DNA of 64,000 bases from Conchocele bisecta (Eukaryota > Mollusca > Bivalvia > Lucinida > Thyasiridae), in NCBI GenBank assembly GCA_029237695.1, contig CM055275.1, positions 86,209,088 to 86,273,087 of the forward strand. Direction: 5' to 3'. The notes under the pieces were generated by a model, which was not told where the DNA came from, did not search any database, and worked only from the letters and a program-made list of their open reading frames with translations. Each line of letters begins with the position of its first letter. Within the stretch, counting starts at the first letter, position 1. Positions 32,270 to 44,026 of the stretch are shown in pieces. The translations under genes were made by a program, and so were the position numbers.

Positions 32270-33075
32270 TGCAATCATGAACATGCATTATTATCTGAGA
32301 TGCGTTACCAAGAAACCTTTCAACATAAGATCACATTATATTACTCGGTGCCCGGTTTAGAGAGGTTCCTGTTTAGGTTCAGGGGCCCGTTTCACTAAAC
32401 TTCATACGACTAAAATGTTCCTAAGTGCAAATTTAGAATCGTCAGGAAATATCAATTGATGAATTTACATTTATTGAGCATAGGCCGCATATGCAGCCTA
32501 TGCTCAATAAATGTAAATCCAATAATGTTTTACAACAAAAACATTGTTAATGTGAAATGTACAGACTATCATAATTTTGCACTTACGAACATTTTAGTCG
32601 TACGAAGTTTAGTGAAACGGCCCCCAGAAACGTTCATGTTATGGGTAAGATTATCGCAGGCGGTTGTGTACCACGTGACCCCACGTCATCACACGCCCTG
32701 TTTGTATTCGAGCGATAGCGAAGACGTTTTCAACCAACATCCAAATGTGAGGTCTGATCGATTTTAGCCCTTACACCGCTATCTTAATTTTGTGTCGTCT
32801 GCAGTTTATTTTCTATTTTCCATTTGTATCATCAAAAACATGCGTTGGCAGCACTTTAGAATAATTTACAACACGGTTAGACAGCACTTTAGAATAATTT
32901 ACAACATGCGTTGACAGCACTTCAGAATCATTTCCTTTGGATTGGATTCTGAAGTGCTGTCAAACCAAAGCAACAGCAGACGACAATTGTTGTGTGTTGC
33001 GGTCTAAGGGTTAAGAAAATGAGCATATGTCGGTGGCAGCACATAATTATATTGTGGGTTGGACTTTTTAAAAGC
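32270..33075 (+). repeat. Inverted segmental repeat, member 1
   Basis: Collinear in the opposite orientation with 62,360-63,068, including GAGATGCGTTACCAAGAAAC, the nested CGTACGAC MITE, TAAGATTATCGCAGGCGGTT, the GACAGCACTTTAGAATAATT repeats and the ATTCTGAAGTGCTGTC hairpin. The two members lie about 29 kb apart. Confidence 0.8.
32382..32625. mobile_element. CGTACGAC foldback MITE, copy 4
   Basis: Ends GGGGCCCGTTTCACTAAACT and CGAAGTTTAGTGAAACGGCC. The central perfect stem is TTTATTGAGCATAGGC / GCCTATGCTCAATAAA. Confidence 0.8.
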
Positions 33076-33129
33076 ACGGGCCTTACGCTATAAACTATTT
33101 CCAACAGCTTCACCGCCTTTTTCATGGTG

Positions 33130-34560
33130 ATAAATGTTTTGTTTGCTTTGTTGGTGCTACATGTAAATTGTGTCATTGCAAATGTTTCCGAGTCTAAGGG
33201 TGTAACGATTAAAGTGACTGTGTCTCAGATGGTATCTCCAACAATGCATTTAACAAAAACAGTTTTTATATATCAATGAATACTATATAAATACAATCGC
33301 GATTGGTCCTTAGTCATAAACATGCATTTTTCGGCTAATTATCGCATTTTACTGTCAGCGTTCGATGTCGTAAACATCAAGTTGAGGAAATTCCATGCTA
33401 AACATAACTCGGCCGGATTTCTCAATCTCGTGGAAAACCGCTAGCAGTGGCGTAATTCCTTTCAGCGATTCAGTTTGATAGCCAAATAGAGGGGAGGATC
33501 TTGGCTAACCTTACAGCATCAAGGTGCATGATCACGTGGTTACAACAACAACAACGTCGCCCACTCCAAAGTACATGTAAGTATTATTTGATATTTTCCT
33601 TAATATGCAACGGATTTTAATGAAATATGGCGCAGCAAACGCGTCTTCATGAGCTGCATTTGGTGGTCTATGGAGTTTTGCACATACTTATGTCGTTTTT
33701 GCCAATAATCGATTTCCGTGTCGGAGACACGGACATCGATTCTTCGCAAAAACGGCAGAAGTTTGGTTGAAAATACAGAGACCACCAAATGCAGCTTAAC
33801 AAGACGCGTTTGATGGGCCATATTTCATCAAATCAGTTACGTAATAAGGACACAATAACAGAATACGTACTTTGAATCGGTACTTGTTGTTTTTGTTAGT
33901 ACCACGTGATCATGAACCTTGAGTATGTAGCAGGGTGGCTACTTAATTGTATTATTACTAACATAGTGTCCCGTAAGTATTTAAACAAACTCATCACAAT
34001 TAAGCTACACTATAGTTTTAATACATCAAATATAGGTCCAATTCGCAACTAGAAAATAGATGTCCAATCATTATCTAATTTAGTAGTACATCGACGTTGT
34101 GTTTTTAATTCATAATACTTTTTACAGGTTTTTACAATTTGGCCGGAATGTATTGCACAAGAGTGGAACTTAGATAAAAAAACTGACTGCTATGTTTCCC
34201 TTACAGGAACACTGTGGGCTCATTATTATTCATGTACACATTACCTACGTCATGGCAGCTTCCATCTGTGGTTCGCTGATGGTCACTTAATTCATAGATG
34301 CAAATATGCATTTATTATGCAATTGGGAGAATCAGCAGCAAGCAGCCTGACAGAGAACGGTGATGAATGTCTCTTAACAAAGACTTGACACTATGGTTTC
34401 CTTATACGGAGCAATGGACAAACAGCTATATAAATTATGTATCTCTAGAGTGGTAGTGAGAATCAAAGTGAGCATGCTGCTGATTCAAACCAGCAGAGTA
34501 CATGATGATACTAGGCTGGTGTATGCTGAAACTCCAAGTAAACTCTGCAGAGCCACCATT
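33130..34560. repeat. Segmental duplication, copy B, first part
   Basis: It corresponds to 5,213-6,598 of copy A. It ends exactly at ACCATT, where the 12.35 kb transposon begins. It contains the complete CACGTG/AACAAC foldback at 33,519-33,922. Confidence 0.85.
33519..33922. mobile_element. CACGTG/AACAAC foldback element, copy 2
   Basis: Left TCAAGGTGCATGATCACGTG and right CACGTGATCATGAACCTTGA ends are near inverses. It is orthologous by duplication to 5,600-5,959 but about 45 bp longer inside. Confidence 0.75.
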
Positions 34561-34591
34561 CGCCCCATTAATGCAAAAAGGTACTATCTGC
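34561..34591 (+). repeat. Left terminal inverted repeat of the 12.35 kb transposon
   Basis: CGCCCCATTAATGCAAAAAG is followed by GTACTATCTGCA. Compared with the right end it differs at four of 31 positions. It is preceded by the target copy ACCATT. Confidence 0.9.
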
Positions 34592-35236
34592 ATATTTTGA
34601 CATTTCGAGATAAATGAGTTTCAAGGTTTGACAATGTATTGTATGTGCACTATGTATATTTGGGCCAATATGTGTGTACCTTACAATATGTCAATATGAA
34701 AGCTAGTAACCATGAACAAGACTTTGAAAATCAATCATGCGTTAATGAGTTTGACATCATTTTGTAAATTAGCACCTTTTTGCACAATGCACTTTGTCTT
34801 TATGTTCCATGCAAATAGGTTCTATGCCAAATAGCTCCTTTTTGCACAAACAAATGATATAATATATGAAGCACGAATGTGCTATTTTCAATATATAATG
34901 TGTCTATTTCCAAATAATACCTTTTGGTTTAAATTAATTTAGCAATAATAATGATGTCCACAGTAATGGATATTTATTAATTGTGTATGATTACACAATT
35001 CTACTGACTAATATGATGCATGCAAGCCAAAGATAACTATTTACATCATGTATTATGTTGAAAATAACTTGATAAATCTTATATTTTCTATACACTATGT
35101 ACTATATTTATTTATCTAATTTCTCGTCCACAACAAAATTATATCTGGCACATTTTTTCAGTTTCCACATTCAATATTGACTTACATAAGTATGTCTATT
35201 TTGTGAAGAAATAGGTTACTACACATTGCTTTTATT
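34592..35236. repeat. Left subterminal region with iterated AGCACCTTTTTGCA motifs
   Basis: Motif copies are at 34,771-34,784 (AGCACCTTTTTGCA) and 34,831-34,846 (ATAGCTCCTTTTTGCA), with weaker versions near 34,812 (GCAAATAGGTTCTATGCC) and 34,916 (AATAATACCTTTTGG). The same word appears in the TIR. Iterated subterminal words of this kind are transposase binding sites in several DNA transposon families. No gene is seen here. Confidence 0.65.
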
Positions 35237-35367
35237 GTGTTATTGCATATAAACAAAAAGAGAATATTATTGTCAAAAACTAGCATGAATCAAACATGTC
35301 CTTGTATTAGCCATGTTACAGACATAGTTTTAATAGTCACTGGCATTACTCATCGTCATCTGCATGA

Positions 35368-35516
35368 TCAAGAGTCCTCGTCATACTCTGAAACATCTGG
35401 CATCGGGAGGCGGTCTGTAACTGTTTTTGGAGGTGGGAATATTGTTATAATATTGGTGAAAGTCTTTGGGAATCAATTCATTATTACACAGTGAAATTAT
35501 GTCTATTTTCTTGGCA
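35368..35516 (-). pseudogene. C-terminal exon of a DDE (CGGQN-type) transposase
   Basis: After an acceptor-like TATCTAG the minus strand reads KKIDIISLCNNELIPKDFHQ, then YYNNIPTSKNS. A one-base shift leads to DRLPMPDVSEYDEDS and stop. From memory of this transposase group, the C-terminus typically has a (L)CNN..IP..YH.(F/Y)Y..L segment followed by an acidic tail. The matching core lies 9 kb away at 44,740-45,743 on the same strand, with the helicase gene between. Either a long intron or a nested insertion separates them. Confidence 0.5.
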
Positions 35517-35741
35517 CTAGATATTTGTATTTTTACATTGTAACACCGTGAAATATCACCTTGTATGTTGCATAATTGATGCTCTGATTGTGATTTTATT
35601 TACAAATCGTGTTTCATCGTACGACTCATTCACAAAGATGCTACCTGGTGATGATTTTATTTTGATGCCAGTGGTACTAATTTTCATGTTTGAACCACAG
35701 GTGACGGGAAAACAATCACATGACGGTGTATATATATATAG

Positions 35742-36590
35742 ATATTCTTGATGGACCATTCTCATACCTTTAAAAAGGTAAGAAATAATATCATGAAGAG
35801 TGGAATTCACCAAAAATCCACAAGAATATTAACGTTATCCAATGGGTCAGAGGTTCATTGGCAGATGTGGGTAGATGCATACCATTGGGACAGATGCAAT
35901 CCATTACAAATACATAAACATCTTAAAAATGAACATATCTATCCAAATCAATCAGAGAAAATGCGAAACTAGCTTGCGGAAGATGTTTTAAATGGCGATA
36001 TGTTAAACCTTATGTTGGCATACCAGCAGTTCTTGGGGCAAAAAGGTTCAGTTCTAAATGGGGCAATTGAATTATTGCAAAACACTGCCATCCTGATAGA
36101 TGTCTTTAGATACAAGAGACCAGTAAATGACATTACTGACAGTCGTATTGTCAATCTGGAACGGGCTCAGTCATGGTTCTTACATTGGGAAACACATGCT
36201 TCTTCTAAAGGATCAATTATGTCTGTTCAATGCCACGAAGATTTGCAGTCTACCATTATTGGATTTATCGAACTGTGCAACTATGTGATCCACGTTCATC
36301 AGGGATGGTCAATGACACCGGCAATGATCAATTCTGATTCCATTGAGAACATATTTTGTCAACAGAGGGGTAAATTCAATGGGTTAAACACCAATCCTTC
36401 TGCGCTTCAATACAGGCGGAATATCAATGGTGTCATTATTGGACAATCTGCAATATCGAGAAAGAGCAATGCAAAGTCAACATTGCAAATGACTGAAAAC
36501 TTTGCATTTTCATCAGCCATACACCAGTCATCTAAAAGGAAGTCTACAGCAAGACCTGATTTAAAAAGCATTAAATGTCTAAGAATGTAA
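35742..36590 (+). pseudogene. C-terminal half of a P-element-like transposase
   Basis: After an acceptor-like TATATATAG the frame reads IFLMDHSHTFKKVRNN, which resembles the second-aspartate region D-x-x-H-x-x-K-x-x-RN of P/THAP9-type transposases. It continues with EHIYPNQSEKMRN, then a TAG at 35,970, then LAEDVLNGDMLNLM in the same frame. The C-terminal signature SIENIFCQQRGKFNG and NTNPSALQYRR follows, and GQSAISRKSN closes the conserved part before stop at 36,588. The N-terminal DNA-binding half and first catalytic Asp are not found upstream. One nonsense codon plus the missing front make it non-functional as read. Confidence 0.6.
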
Positions 36591-36985
36591 ATGGTCGTGA
36601 CAAATCTGAGAGTAAGTACATTAGTGCCACGTACTTTGGATATCTTGTATATTTGTTTGAAGTCATTAATTTTCACGACGTCAATAACGGCATGCTATTG
36701 ACAGACTAAATGTTTTTGTACCACAGTAAATGCAACGGTCCATATTTGTATTCCTTAAATGTATTCCCCAAATAGTATAGAACCATAAAATTCTGTATGA
36801 CACATGTGTTCTCACCCACTAGGTCACCTAAATGAAAATGGGTGGATAGCCATCAATGTGAGAAAGTTATTGATGAAAATTGGTAATTGTGAAAGTCACT
36901 TTGTAATTATACATTGAAAGGTTAGCAACAGGCCAGCCACAGAATCGAAAAAATATATGGCCTTTGTTCACAGGTGGTATTAATC
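36591..36985. other. Non-coding gap between P-like remnant and PIF1 gene
   Basis: The two genes end towards each other here. No hairpin terminator or repeat is obvious. Confidence 0.4.
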
Positions 36986-39900
36986 TTACCGAATATAACA
37001 ACACGACTTGTCATCTTTTATGAGTGCAGACTCCCGGACAATGAAATCTGTGACTGTTGTTGGTTGTGGAATAATGGCTGCGATATCAAAGTTGACTACG
37101 CGCAAGCCTTCAATAGTTCGCACACGTCCCATTGCAACACCAAGTTGACCGGGTTGAAATATTTGGGCGCAATCAACCTCAACTCTGCAAATACATGTAT
37201 AATGTAAATAATACCTATGTGTATGTGACGCCATTTCAATACATATTTAAAAAATATCTTTCTGGTCAAATTATTCTGGAGAAACCAACTAGAACAGATA
37301 TCTTATTACAGATGACTAAAACGTATATGTGGTTATGACTGCAGAAATGGGGCTTATGTGTTTTGCGACCAGTGTAGATCCAGATCAGCCTGTGCATTCG
37401 CACAGTCTGATTTCGCACAGTCTGATCAGGGTCTGCACTGTTTAATATTAAATCAATGAAACACAAGTCTTCTAACAAGGAGTATAGATTATTACATGTA
37501 TCAGGCTACACGAGTGTGCCATTTGATCAGGAGCTATACTGAGCTATACTGAGCTATACTGATCACAATCCAATAAGCCTCAATTATCCAGTCACAGCCA
37601 CTCTCTTTAATCAAGTAGGATATCTTATGTAAGAAAATGATGTCTGTACCAGTATGCAAGACATATGTTAGTCTATAAGTTGTCTTATAGTTTTAACAAG
37701 ATATATTATTGACTGTAGACTAATATAATATAGGAATGAATGGCCTTTTTTGTGGAATTTATCGGGGTATAAACTTGAAAAAGTCGCTGCAATACTGGAC
37801 GAAGGCCGGAAGGCCTCGTCCAGTATTCCCGCGACTTTTCCAAGTTTATATCCCCGATAAATTCCACAAAAAGGCCATTCATTCCTTATAATTCCAGCAT
37901 TTTAAATAAATTCATCAAGAAAATGTGGTTATTTTCCGTTTTCTTAAGGATTATTTTAACTGCGCCTCACGGTTACGGAAAGTAGTTCGGCATGGGAGTT
38001 TACTGGGATATAAATTTTGGACAGAGACTTGCTATGGGCCAATCAAATGTTAGGGAATTGTGTAAATATTTTTGTGCTGGAATTATTCTGCCATGACATA
38101 GAACACTATGCGACTATAGTACCAGATCAGCCTGCACTGACTCCATTAAGTTAGGTAAAATAAACAAAGTAAATGTATGTGACTTGTCTGGTGACCGGAA
38201 CCACTTGGTAAAATACACGTACCTTTCTAGGTTCATTCCTTTGGCCTTGTGTATTGTCATAGCGTAGCTCAACTTCAGGGGTATTTGAGACCTGACTGCA
38301 AGGTCGGAGTTGGTGGACGGATCATATACTGTAAAAATACAATTTCAAAAGTGACTTCAGTTGTAATGTGATTCAGGTACAAGTCATATACATGTATAAC
38401 AGCGATAATAATGCTATAATTTTCACATACATGAATCGATTAGAAATTTAGTTGCTGAGGATGGAAATGTTTGTTATATGTGGCTGTGACTGGAGAAATG
38501 GGGCTATGGGTTTTGCGACCAGTATAGCTCTAGATCAACCTGTGTTCGCTGTTCGCTGTTCGCCATTCCATCAGTGAAACACCTGTTATGCTTCGAACAA
38601 GCAATATATATTGTTGTCAGGCTACAGGTGTGTGCTATTCGATCAGGATCTACACTGGCCACAAATCCTAGCAGTTGACAGGCCGTTAAATACCAATAAA
38701 TCAAATCCTAACTTGATCAATAATTCAATCCCGCATCGGCAACAAAATGGCTACGCCACTGCAGTGTATAAAATAGCTTATGAAAAGTAACAAAATATCA
38801 ATATGGTTCAATAAAATATCTTACTAACAATAATTGACTGCAGTATATCTGTTTGAATTAGAGCAAGGTAGCAAGATCCATTGAAACACATATGATGTTC
38901 TGTGTGGGTAATTAGTTTTGAAATATCGGATGTATTCCCCCCACCCCCCGTGGACATCCGATAAAGAACGAGTGCGGAGCACTAGTTTCTTTGTCGAATT
39001 TACAGATGTCAAGGGAAATAATCTGGTATTTCAAAATGATAGTGGAATAAATTGATTACATTCTTTCCGAAAAATGTGAAATTTGCTCTTGGACAACTTT
39101 ATAAGGTCTTCACAATTTTGACGTTAGCGTATGAATTGTTCCTTCACCGGAAATGACGTCCAAACAATTACGTCTCGCGAACGTCTAGGTGGAAATATTT
39201 TAAAGAAAATAAATCCCTCCTGAATCGCGGTAAATCACTGGGTAGCATGTAATATTAGTTTGTTTGTTGGGGTTTAACAGCCTATCAACAGCTACGGTCA
39301 TTTAAGGCCGGGTCAATGGATTTAATACTAAATCCCATATATTACCTGTACAAGTACATGTACTTGTTCAAGTACATGTACAAATGTGGTGAAAATCGAA
39401 AAATCAGTACTTGCAATATATAAAATATGTATTCACCTATTATACATGTGCTACTATCGATACAATTGATTGTGATACAAGCCTTAAGCTTCTTGTTACT
39501 ACCATTGGAAACGAAGGACATACAAAAAGTACTTGGGTTCTCAGATATAGCAGCGTTAGAAAACACCCTTCACGTCGAGCATTTTATATAAAATTGTACT
39601 GTAAATTTGTGACGTGATCACTAAAAATCACTACCATGCACAAATAAGTTAAATCCAATCATGTTTAACACAAAACTGGTGATTTTTCATGTATACGGAG
39701 GTTATTGTAACTTCATAGACCATATAAGCATATGGAAACTTGAAACAAATCAGAATCGCACATCTCAAGCAAAACAAAATATATATTAAAAAATCAGTCC
39801 TCCCGCGTCGCATTCAGCAAAACTCATGTCTGAGAACCAAAGTACTTATTTTTTATGGCCTAATTACTACTATGGCCTAACTAACCACATTTACTATCTT

Positions 39901-42900
39901 TTGGGTTCATGGCTGAGAAAAGATACCTTACCATGTCTGTGACCAGCATAGCCACAGATCAGCCTGCACATCTGTACAGTTTGATCAGGACCTACAGTAT
40001 TCACCATTTGTCAATCATTCATGCACTTGAATAAGTTATTTTCAATCTTCAAATTTGATCATGATATCACTATTTAAGTCTCAAGATCTTTTTTCACAGC
40101 CTGCCACTCATTTATGAGCAAATATGTGCTTACCAGTAAACGGCATCCTCACCAGTGTGGTGACCTGCTGTCGGCTGGGGAAGTAGACATCAACTTCGCC
40201 TTTCCTCATTGCGGTCACACTGCCCTGCAGGCCATTCACCAAGTGATCTGAAAGATTACGCAACAGCATTACTTTTGCGCAATCTTTCAGCCACAAGGTC
40301 TTCTGCACTGTCATTTTATCCAGATGGCTGGAGTCACCCTCGTCAACAGCTCTAAATTCATAGAGGGGACCATCCATTTCCAGGAGTTTATCTCTGTTAA
40401 ACATGTCCACTTGCAAGTTAGTAGGGAACAATTTGATGGTGCCTTCCTGCAGATGGCGATTCAGTATGTGTATGGTTTCTTTCACTTCTGTCGAAACTTG
40501 GCCAACAGCCACAGCATTAACAATGTTGGCTAACTCGTCAGTGTGCCGCACAGATTCACTAAAGAAAATACAATGTTTAGGAAAACATTGACTAAAAAAA
40601 CAAAACTCTCCATGATCATTATACCGTACGTTCCGTACAGGTGGCAGCTGAAGGAAATCACCAACTAGTGTTACTTGCACTCCATCAAATACAATGTTAC
40701 TCTTGCGAACATGTCGCAAAATAGTGTCCAGTTTATCTAACATTACTCTACTGAGCATACTAACTTCATCAATCACTAAGCTGTCTATATTAATCATTCG
40801 GTTTTTAGCACCGTCATAATTTGGATCCTGGTCCATTGAATTACATAGCTGTTTACTGCTGTATCGGCCATCTCCAATTCCAGTCCACTTGTGGACGGTT
40901 GTTGGCTTCAAAGTCTGAAAAACAGATTGAAATCATATAAGCATCAACGCAATATGATGCCATCGATACATGACACAGATGTATACCAAACCTTTAAACG
41001 AGATGAAGTATCATGTTTGAAATACGTACACAAATATTATTTAACTATGTGAGATGATTATTTTCAAATAATTCATTGCGATTGGGTCCTACCGCTAAAC
41101 AATCTTGGTTCGGTGGTTTGATATGCTCACTCGTTTGTTTTGTGCAAGGATTCAATCATTGGTGCATTATTTCACGATAATCAACTAACCTGGTTAAATA
41201 AACGGTATGTCATTGCAGTGCATGGAGTGAGAAACACACACATATATATATATATATATATCGGAAACACAAAATCAACTTATTTATTTACTATTTTCTG
41301 ATTGGACAATAAGTATATGACTTGCAGGGAGCAACAGTTACTGTTAAGTAGTCGATCAAACAGATATCTATATGAAAAAGTCAAATAGATATATAACTGA
41401 TTTAACAAGATATCTCTTTCACCATAGAAGATATCTGTTTCATACAACAACATATCTGTTTGGCTATATAAGATATCTTATTCATAGAAGTAGATATCTG
41501 TTTCATTGAATCTAAACAGATATCTCGTTCTGTCAAAGAGATATATTATTGACTGAAAGAGATATCTGTAACTCTGAAACAGATATCTATATTATTATTA
41601 TCATAGAAATATCTATTTCAGAGTTAAAGATATCTCTTTCATTCAGTAAGATATCTCTTTCAATCTTTCAATCAACAAGATATCTCTTTCTGAAAAACAG
41701 ATATATTATTGACTGAAATAGATATCTGTTTGTCAGAAAGAGATATATTGTGGATTGAATAAGATTTAGATATCTTATCGACTCAAAGAGATATCTTTTA
41801 CTCTGAATAAATAGTAAAACGGCGTGCCATACATATGGGGCTTATGTGTTTTGCGACCAGTGTAGATCCAGATCAGCCTGTGCATGAGCGATTATAGATG
41901 TCACAGTACCTAACTAACTATGGAGAGGTGTGTACCCGGTTAGCTGTCGGTTAGATCGATGGTATGGTAAACCAGAGGTCCCGGGTTCGAGCCCCGGGCC
42001 GTTGCACAATTCTCTCACCCTGTGACATAGACAGAGTTTATCTCATCCGATATGCATAAATGAGCAAATACAAAATGTTTGTATTTGGTATTATAATACA
42101 TGTTTATGAGCATTATGGTTCACAAATTATGATTATTGGTATAGTTATCAGGTTATGCAAATATCAATTATCCAAATAGCGCAACTATGCATCACAATCT
42201 GTGAAACGAGAAATGTGTTCATAGAACACGGATGCCACACATATCAATTTGATAGTAAAAAAGGCAAACTTTTAAGTCCAAAGGGGAAATAATCCATGAC
42301 CCAGGGGTCGAATCAAAATAGACTTTGCACATCTACTTATCATAAGGAAGATACATACCAAGTTTCAGGTCTGTAGCTATTACGGTATAACAAAATTACG
42401 AGTTACAAGAGACAATTGTCCAATTCTATATCGAAAAGGGAGAGATAACCCATGACCCGATGTTCGAATAAAACACTGAAATATAATGTACGCATATACT
42501 CTTCATAAGGAAGCTACATACCAAGTTTCAGGTCTGTAGCTATTACGGTATACAATTTTACGAGTTCCAAGACAAAATTGCCAAATTCTAAGTCGAAAAG
42601 GGAGAGATAACCCTTGACCCGGTGTTCAAATAAAAAAAAATAAAAACTTTACGCATATACACATCATAAGGAAGCTACATGTACATACCAAGTTTCAGGT
42701 CTGTATCTAGGACGGTTTAAAAGTTTTACGAGTTGAAAATTTCAAAGTCGAAAGGGGGAGATAATCCATGACACGGGGTTAGAATAAAAAATCTAAATAA
42801 AACTTTACGCATCTACTCATCATACGGAAGCTGCTACATACCACGTTTCATGTATGTAGCTATTAGGGTATAACAAAATATGAGTTACAAGAAATATACT

Positions 42901-44026
42901 TTGCACAGCTACTCATCATAACGAAGCTACATACAAAGTTTCAGGTCTGTAGCTATTACGGTATACAAAATTGCCAAAGTTGAAAAGGGAGAGATAACCC
43001 ATCCCGGTGTTCGAATAAAAAATTTACAAAATTTACGCATATACTCATCATAAGGAATTAAGCTACATACCAAGTTTCTAGGTCTGTATCTAGTACGGTT
43101 TAAAAGTTTTACGAGTTGCAAGGCAAAAATGGAAAATTATATAAGTAGAAATGGGGAGATAATCCATGACACGGGGGTCGAATCATACAGAGTAGACCAG
43201 TATAATAATCTGGTAGACTGCAGAATTGGTCCGCAACCATTCAGACCTAAAACTAACATTTACAGCGTTTTAGCCATAAAAACAAGGTTCCACCTTAAGT
43301 ATATGCGTAAAGTAATATAACTCATAACATTACCAATAGGCAGGGCTCCAGAAAAGGAATTAGTAACCGACTATTGTCACTCCATCCTTTCTGAAGCAAT
43401 AGGGTATTTCAAAATTTTAATTGGGTAAAATAAAATCACACTACTGTTTAACCATCAACGGACGGCAATTATTGAGTAGTTTGCTTCAAAATGAAAACAT
43501 GTCTTGGTATTTCATTAGAATTGTTTCCATGCAGACAATTCTAATGAAATACCAAACTGTGTTTTCGTGGAAAATAAGAAAAATATTCTGTATTTGTGGT
43601 CTGTTATTGTTTTCTGCACCATGATAAAGGTACCACAAATTTTGTATTGCTTTTTGATACTCATTACTTCTAATTTCAATTTGGTTTTTGGCAATTTTAA
43701 TTGGGTATTTAAGCAAATACGCAGCTTATCCGGAACTCTTAATAGGTTCATGGTTATACATAACGGGTATACCAAGGCACGGTTAGGGTTAGTGTTGTAA
43801 ACAAAGAGGCGGAGCAAATATGCAGTCACTGCAATAATCTTACCGAATCGTAAACACTGCAAGCGATGCCTGTCGTGCAGGTCAGTGCGATCTTCTTTCC
43901 TTCTTTCTTCGCTGACGAAACGAGATGCGTCACGAAAAATGACTTCCCGCTGCCTGCCTGACCGCCGACATAAATGTTATGACCGGCGGTCGCGGCAGCA
44001 AACGCTTCCAACTGTCGCGCATTCAT
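36986..44026 (-). CDS. PIF1-family DNA helicase, four exons
   Basis: Exons (minus strand): 43,844-44,026; 40,134-40,914; 38,223-38,328; 36,986-37,184. All joins have GT/AG sites (GATTCG/GTAAGA, TTTTTCAG/ACTTTG, TTTACTG/GTAAGC, TTTTTACAG/TATATG, GAAAG/GTACG, TTTGCAG/AGTTG) and keep frame, giving 422 residues without a stop. Motifs in order: Walker A GGQAGSGKS (about residues 21-29), Walker B SLVIDEVSML, motif III TLVGDFLQLPPV, FFSESVRHTDE, motif V YAMTIHKAKGMNLE, motif VI GVAMGRVRTIEGLRVVNFD. It starts directly at the Q-motif-like MNARQLEAF, so it is a short helicase core with no extra domain. PIF1 enzymes unwind DNA 5'-3'. Inside this transposon a role in replication or transposition is inferred. 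Introns contain SINE, MITE and tandem repeat insertions, yet the coding parts look intact. Confidence 0.8.
37372..37440. repeat. TAGATCCAGATCAGCCTG hairpin repeat
   Basis: GCGACCAGTGTAGATCCAGA and TCAGCCTGTGCATTCGCACA are mirrored by CTGATCAGGGTCTGCACTG. The same hairpin unit recurs at 13,247-13,300, 57,513-57,567, 38,517-38,650 (diverged), 39,945-40,000, 41,850-41,886 and 53,835-53,915. Confidence 0.7.
37730..38087. mobile_element. Hairpin-headed element, copy 2
   Basis: Same layout as 26,949-27,304: long stem around CTGGACGAAGGCCGGAAGGC followed by a segment framed by TTATAATTCCAGCA and TGCTGGAATTAT. It sits in the intron between PIF1 exons 3 and 4, so it inserted into the transposon. Confidence 0.8.
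38329..40133. other. Intron 2 of the PIF1 gene
   Basis: It contains TAGATCCAGATCAGC-type hairpin fragments (38,517-38,650 and 39,945-40,000) and pieces of the AATC-tailed retroposon in both orientations (38,670-38,705; 39,262-39,345). No other gene is seen. Confidence 0.55.
41360..41806. repeat. AGATATCTCTTTC palindromic tandem array
   Basis: About 30 degenerate units of AGATATCT joined by GTTTC, CTTTC, TATTG or CTGAA linkers fill 450 bp of the largest PIF1 intron. The AGATATCT core is itself a palindrome and unit orientation alternates. A short (AT)n run precedes it at 41,246-41,264. Confidence 0.85.
41930..42029 (+). repeat. tRNA-derived SINE-like unit, copy 3
   Basis: GGTTAGCTGTCGGTTAGATC serves as A-box region and GGGTTCGAGCCCCGGGCC as B-box region. 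These are followed by the family tail TTCTCTCACCCTGTGACA. Confidence 0.65.
42280..43190. repeat. Tandem array, ~150-170 bp unit
   Basis: Five to six units carry GGGAGATAATCCATGACNCG, then TCGAATAAAA, CGCATATACTCATCATAAGG, AAGCTACATACCAAGTTTCA and GGTCTGTAGCTATTACGGTA. Unit length varies through deletions. A lone relative lies at 10,140-10,290. Confidence 0.8.

Noticed and set aside
36986..44026. Helitron origin of the PIF1 gene
   Set aside because: No Rep/HUH domain, no 5'-TC or CTRR-hairpin ends. The surrounding element has TIRs and a target duplication, which Helitrons lack.
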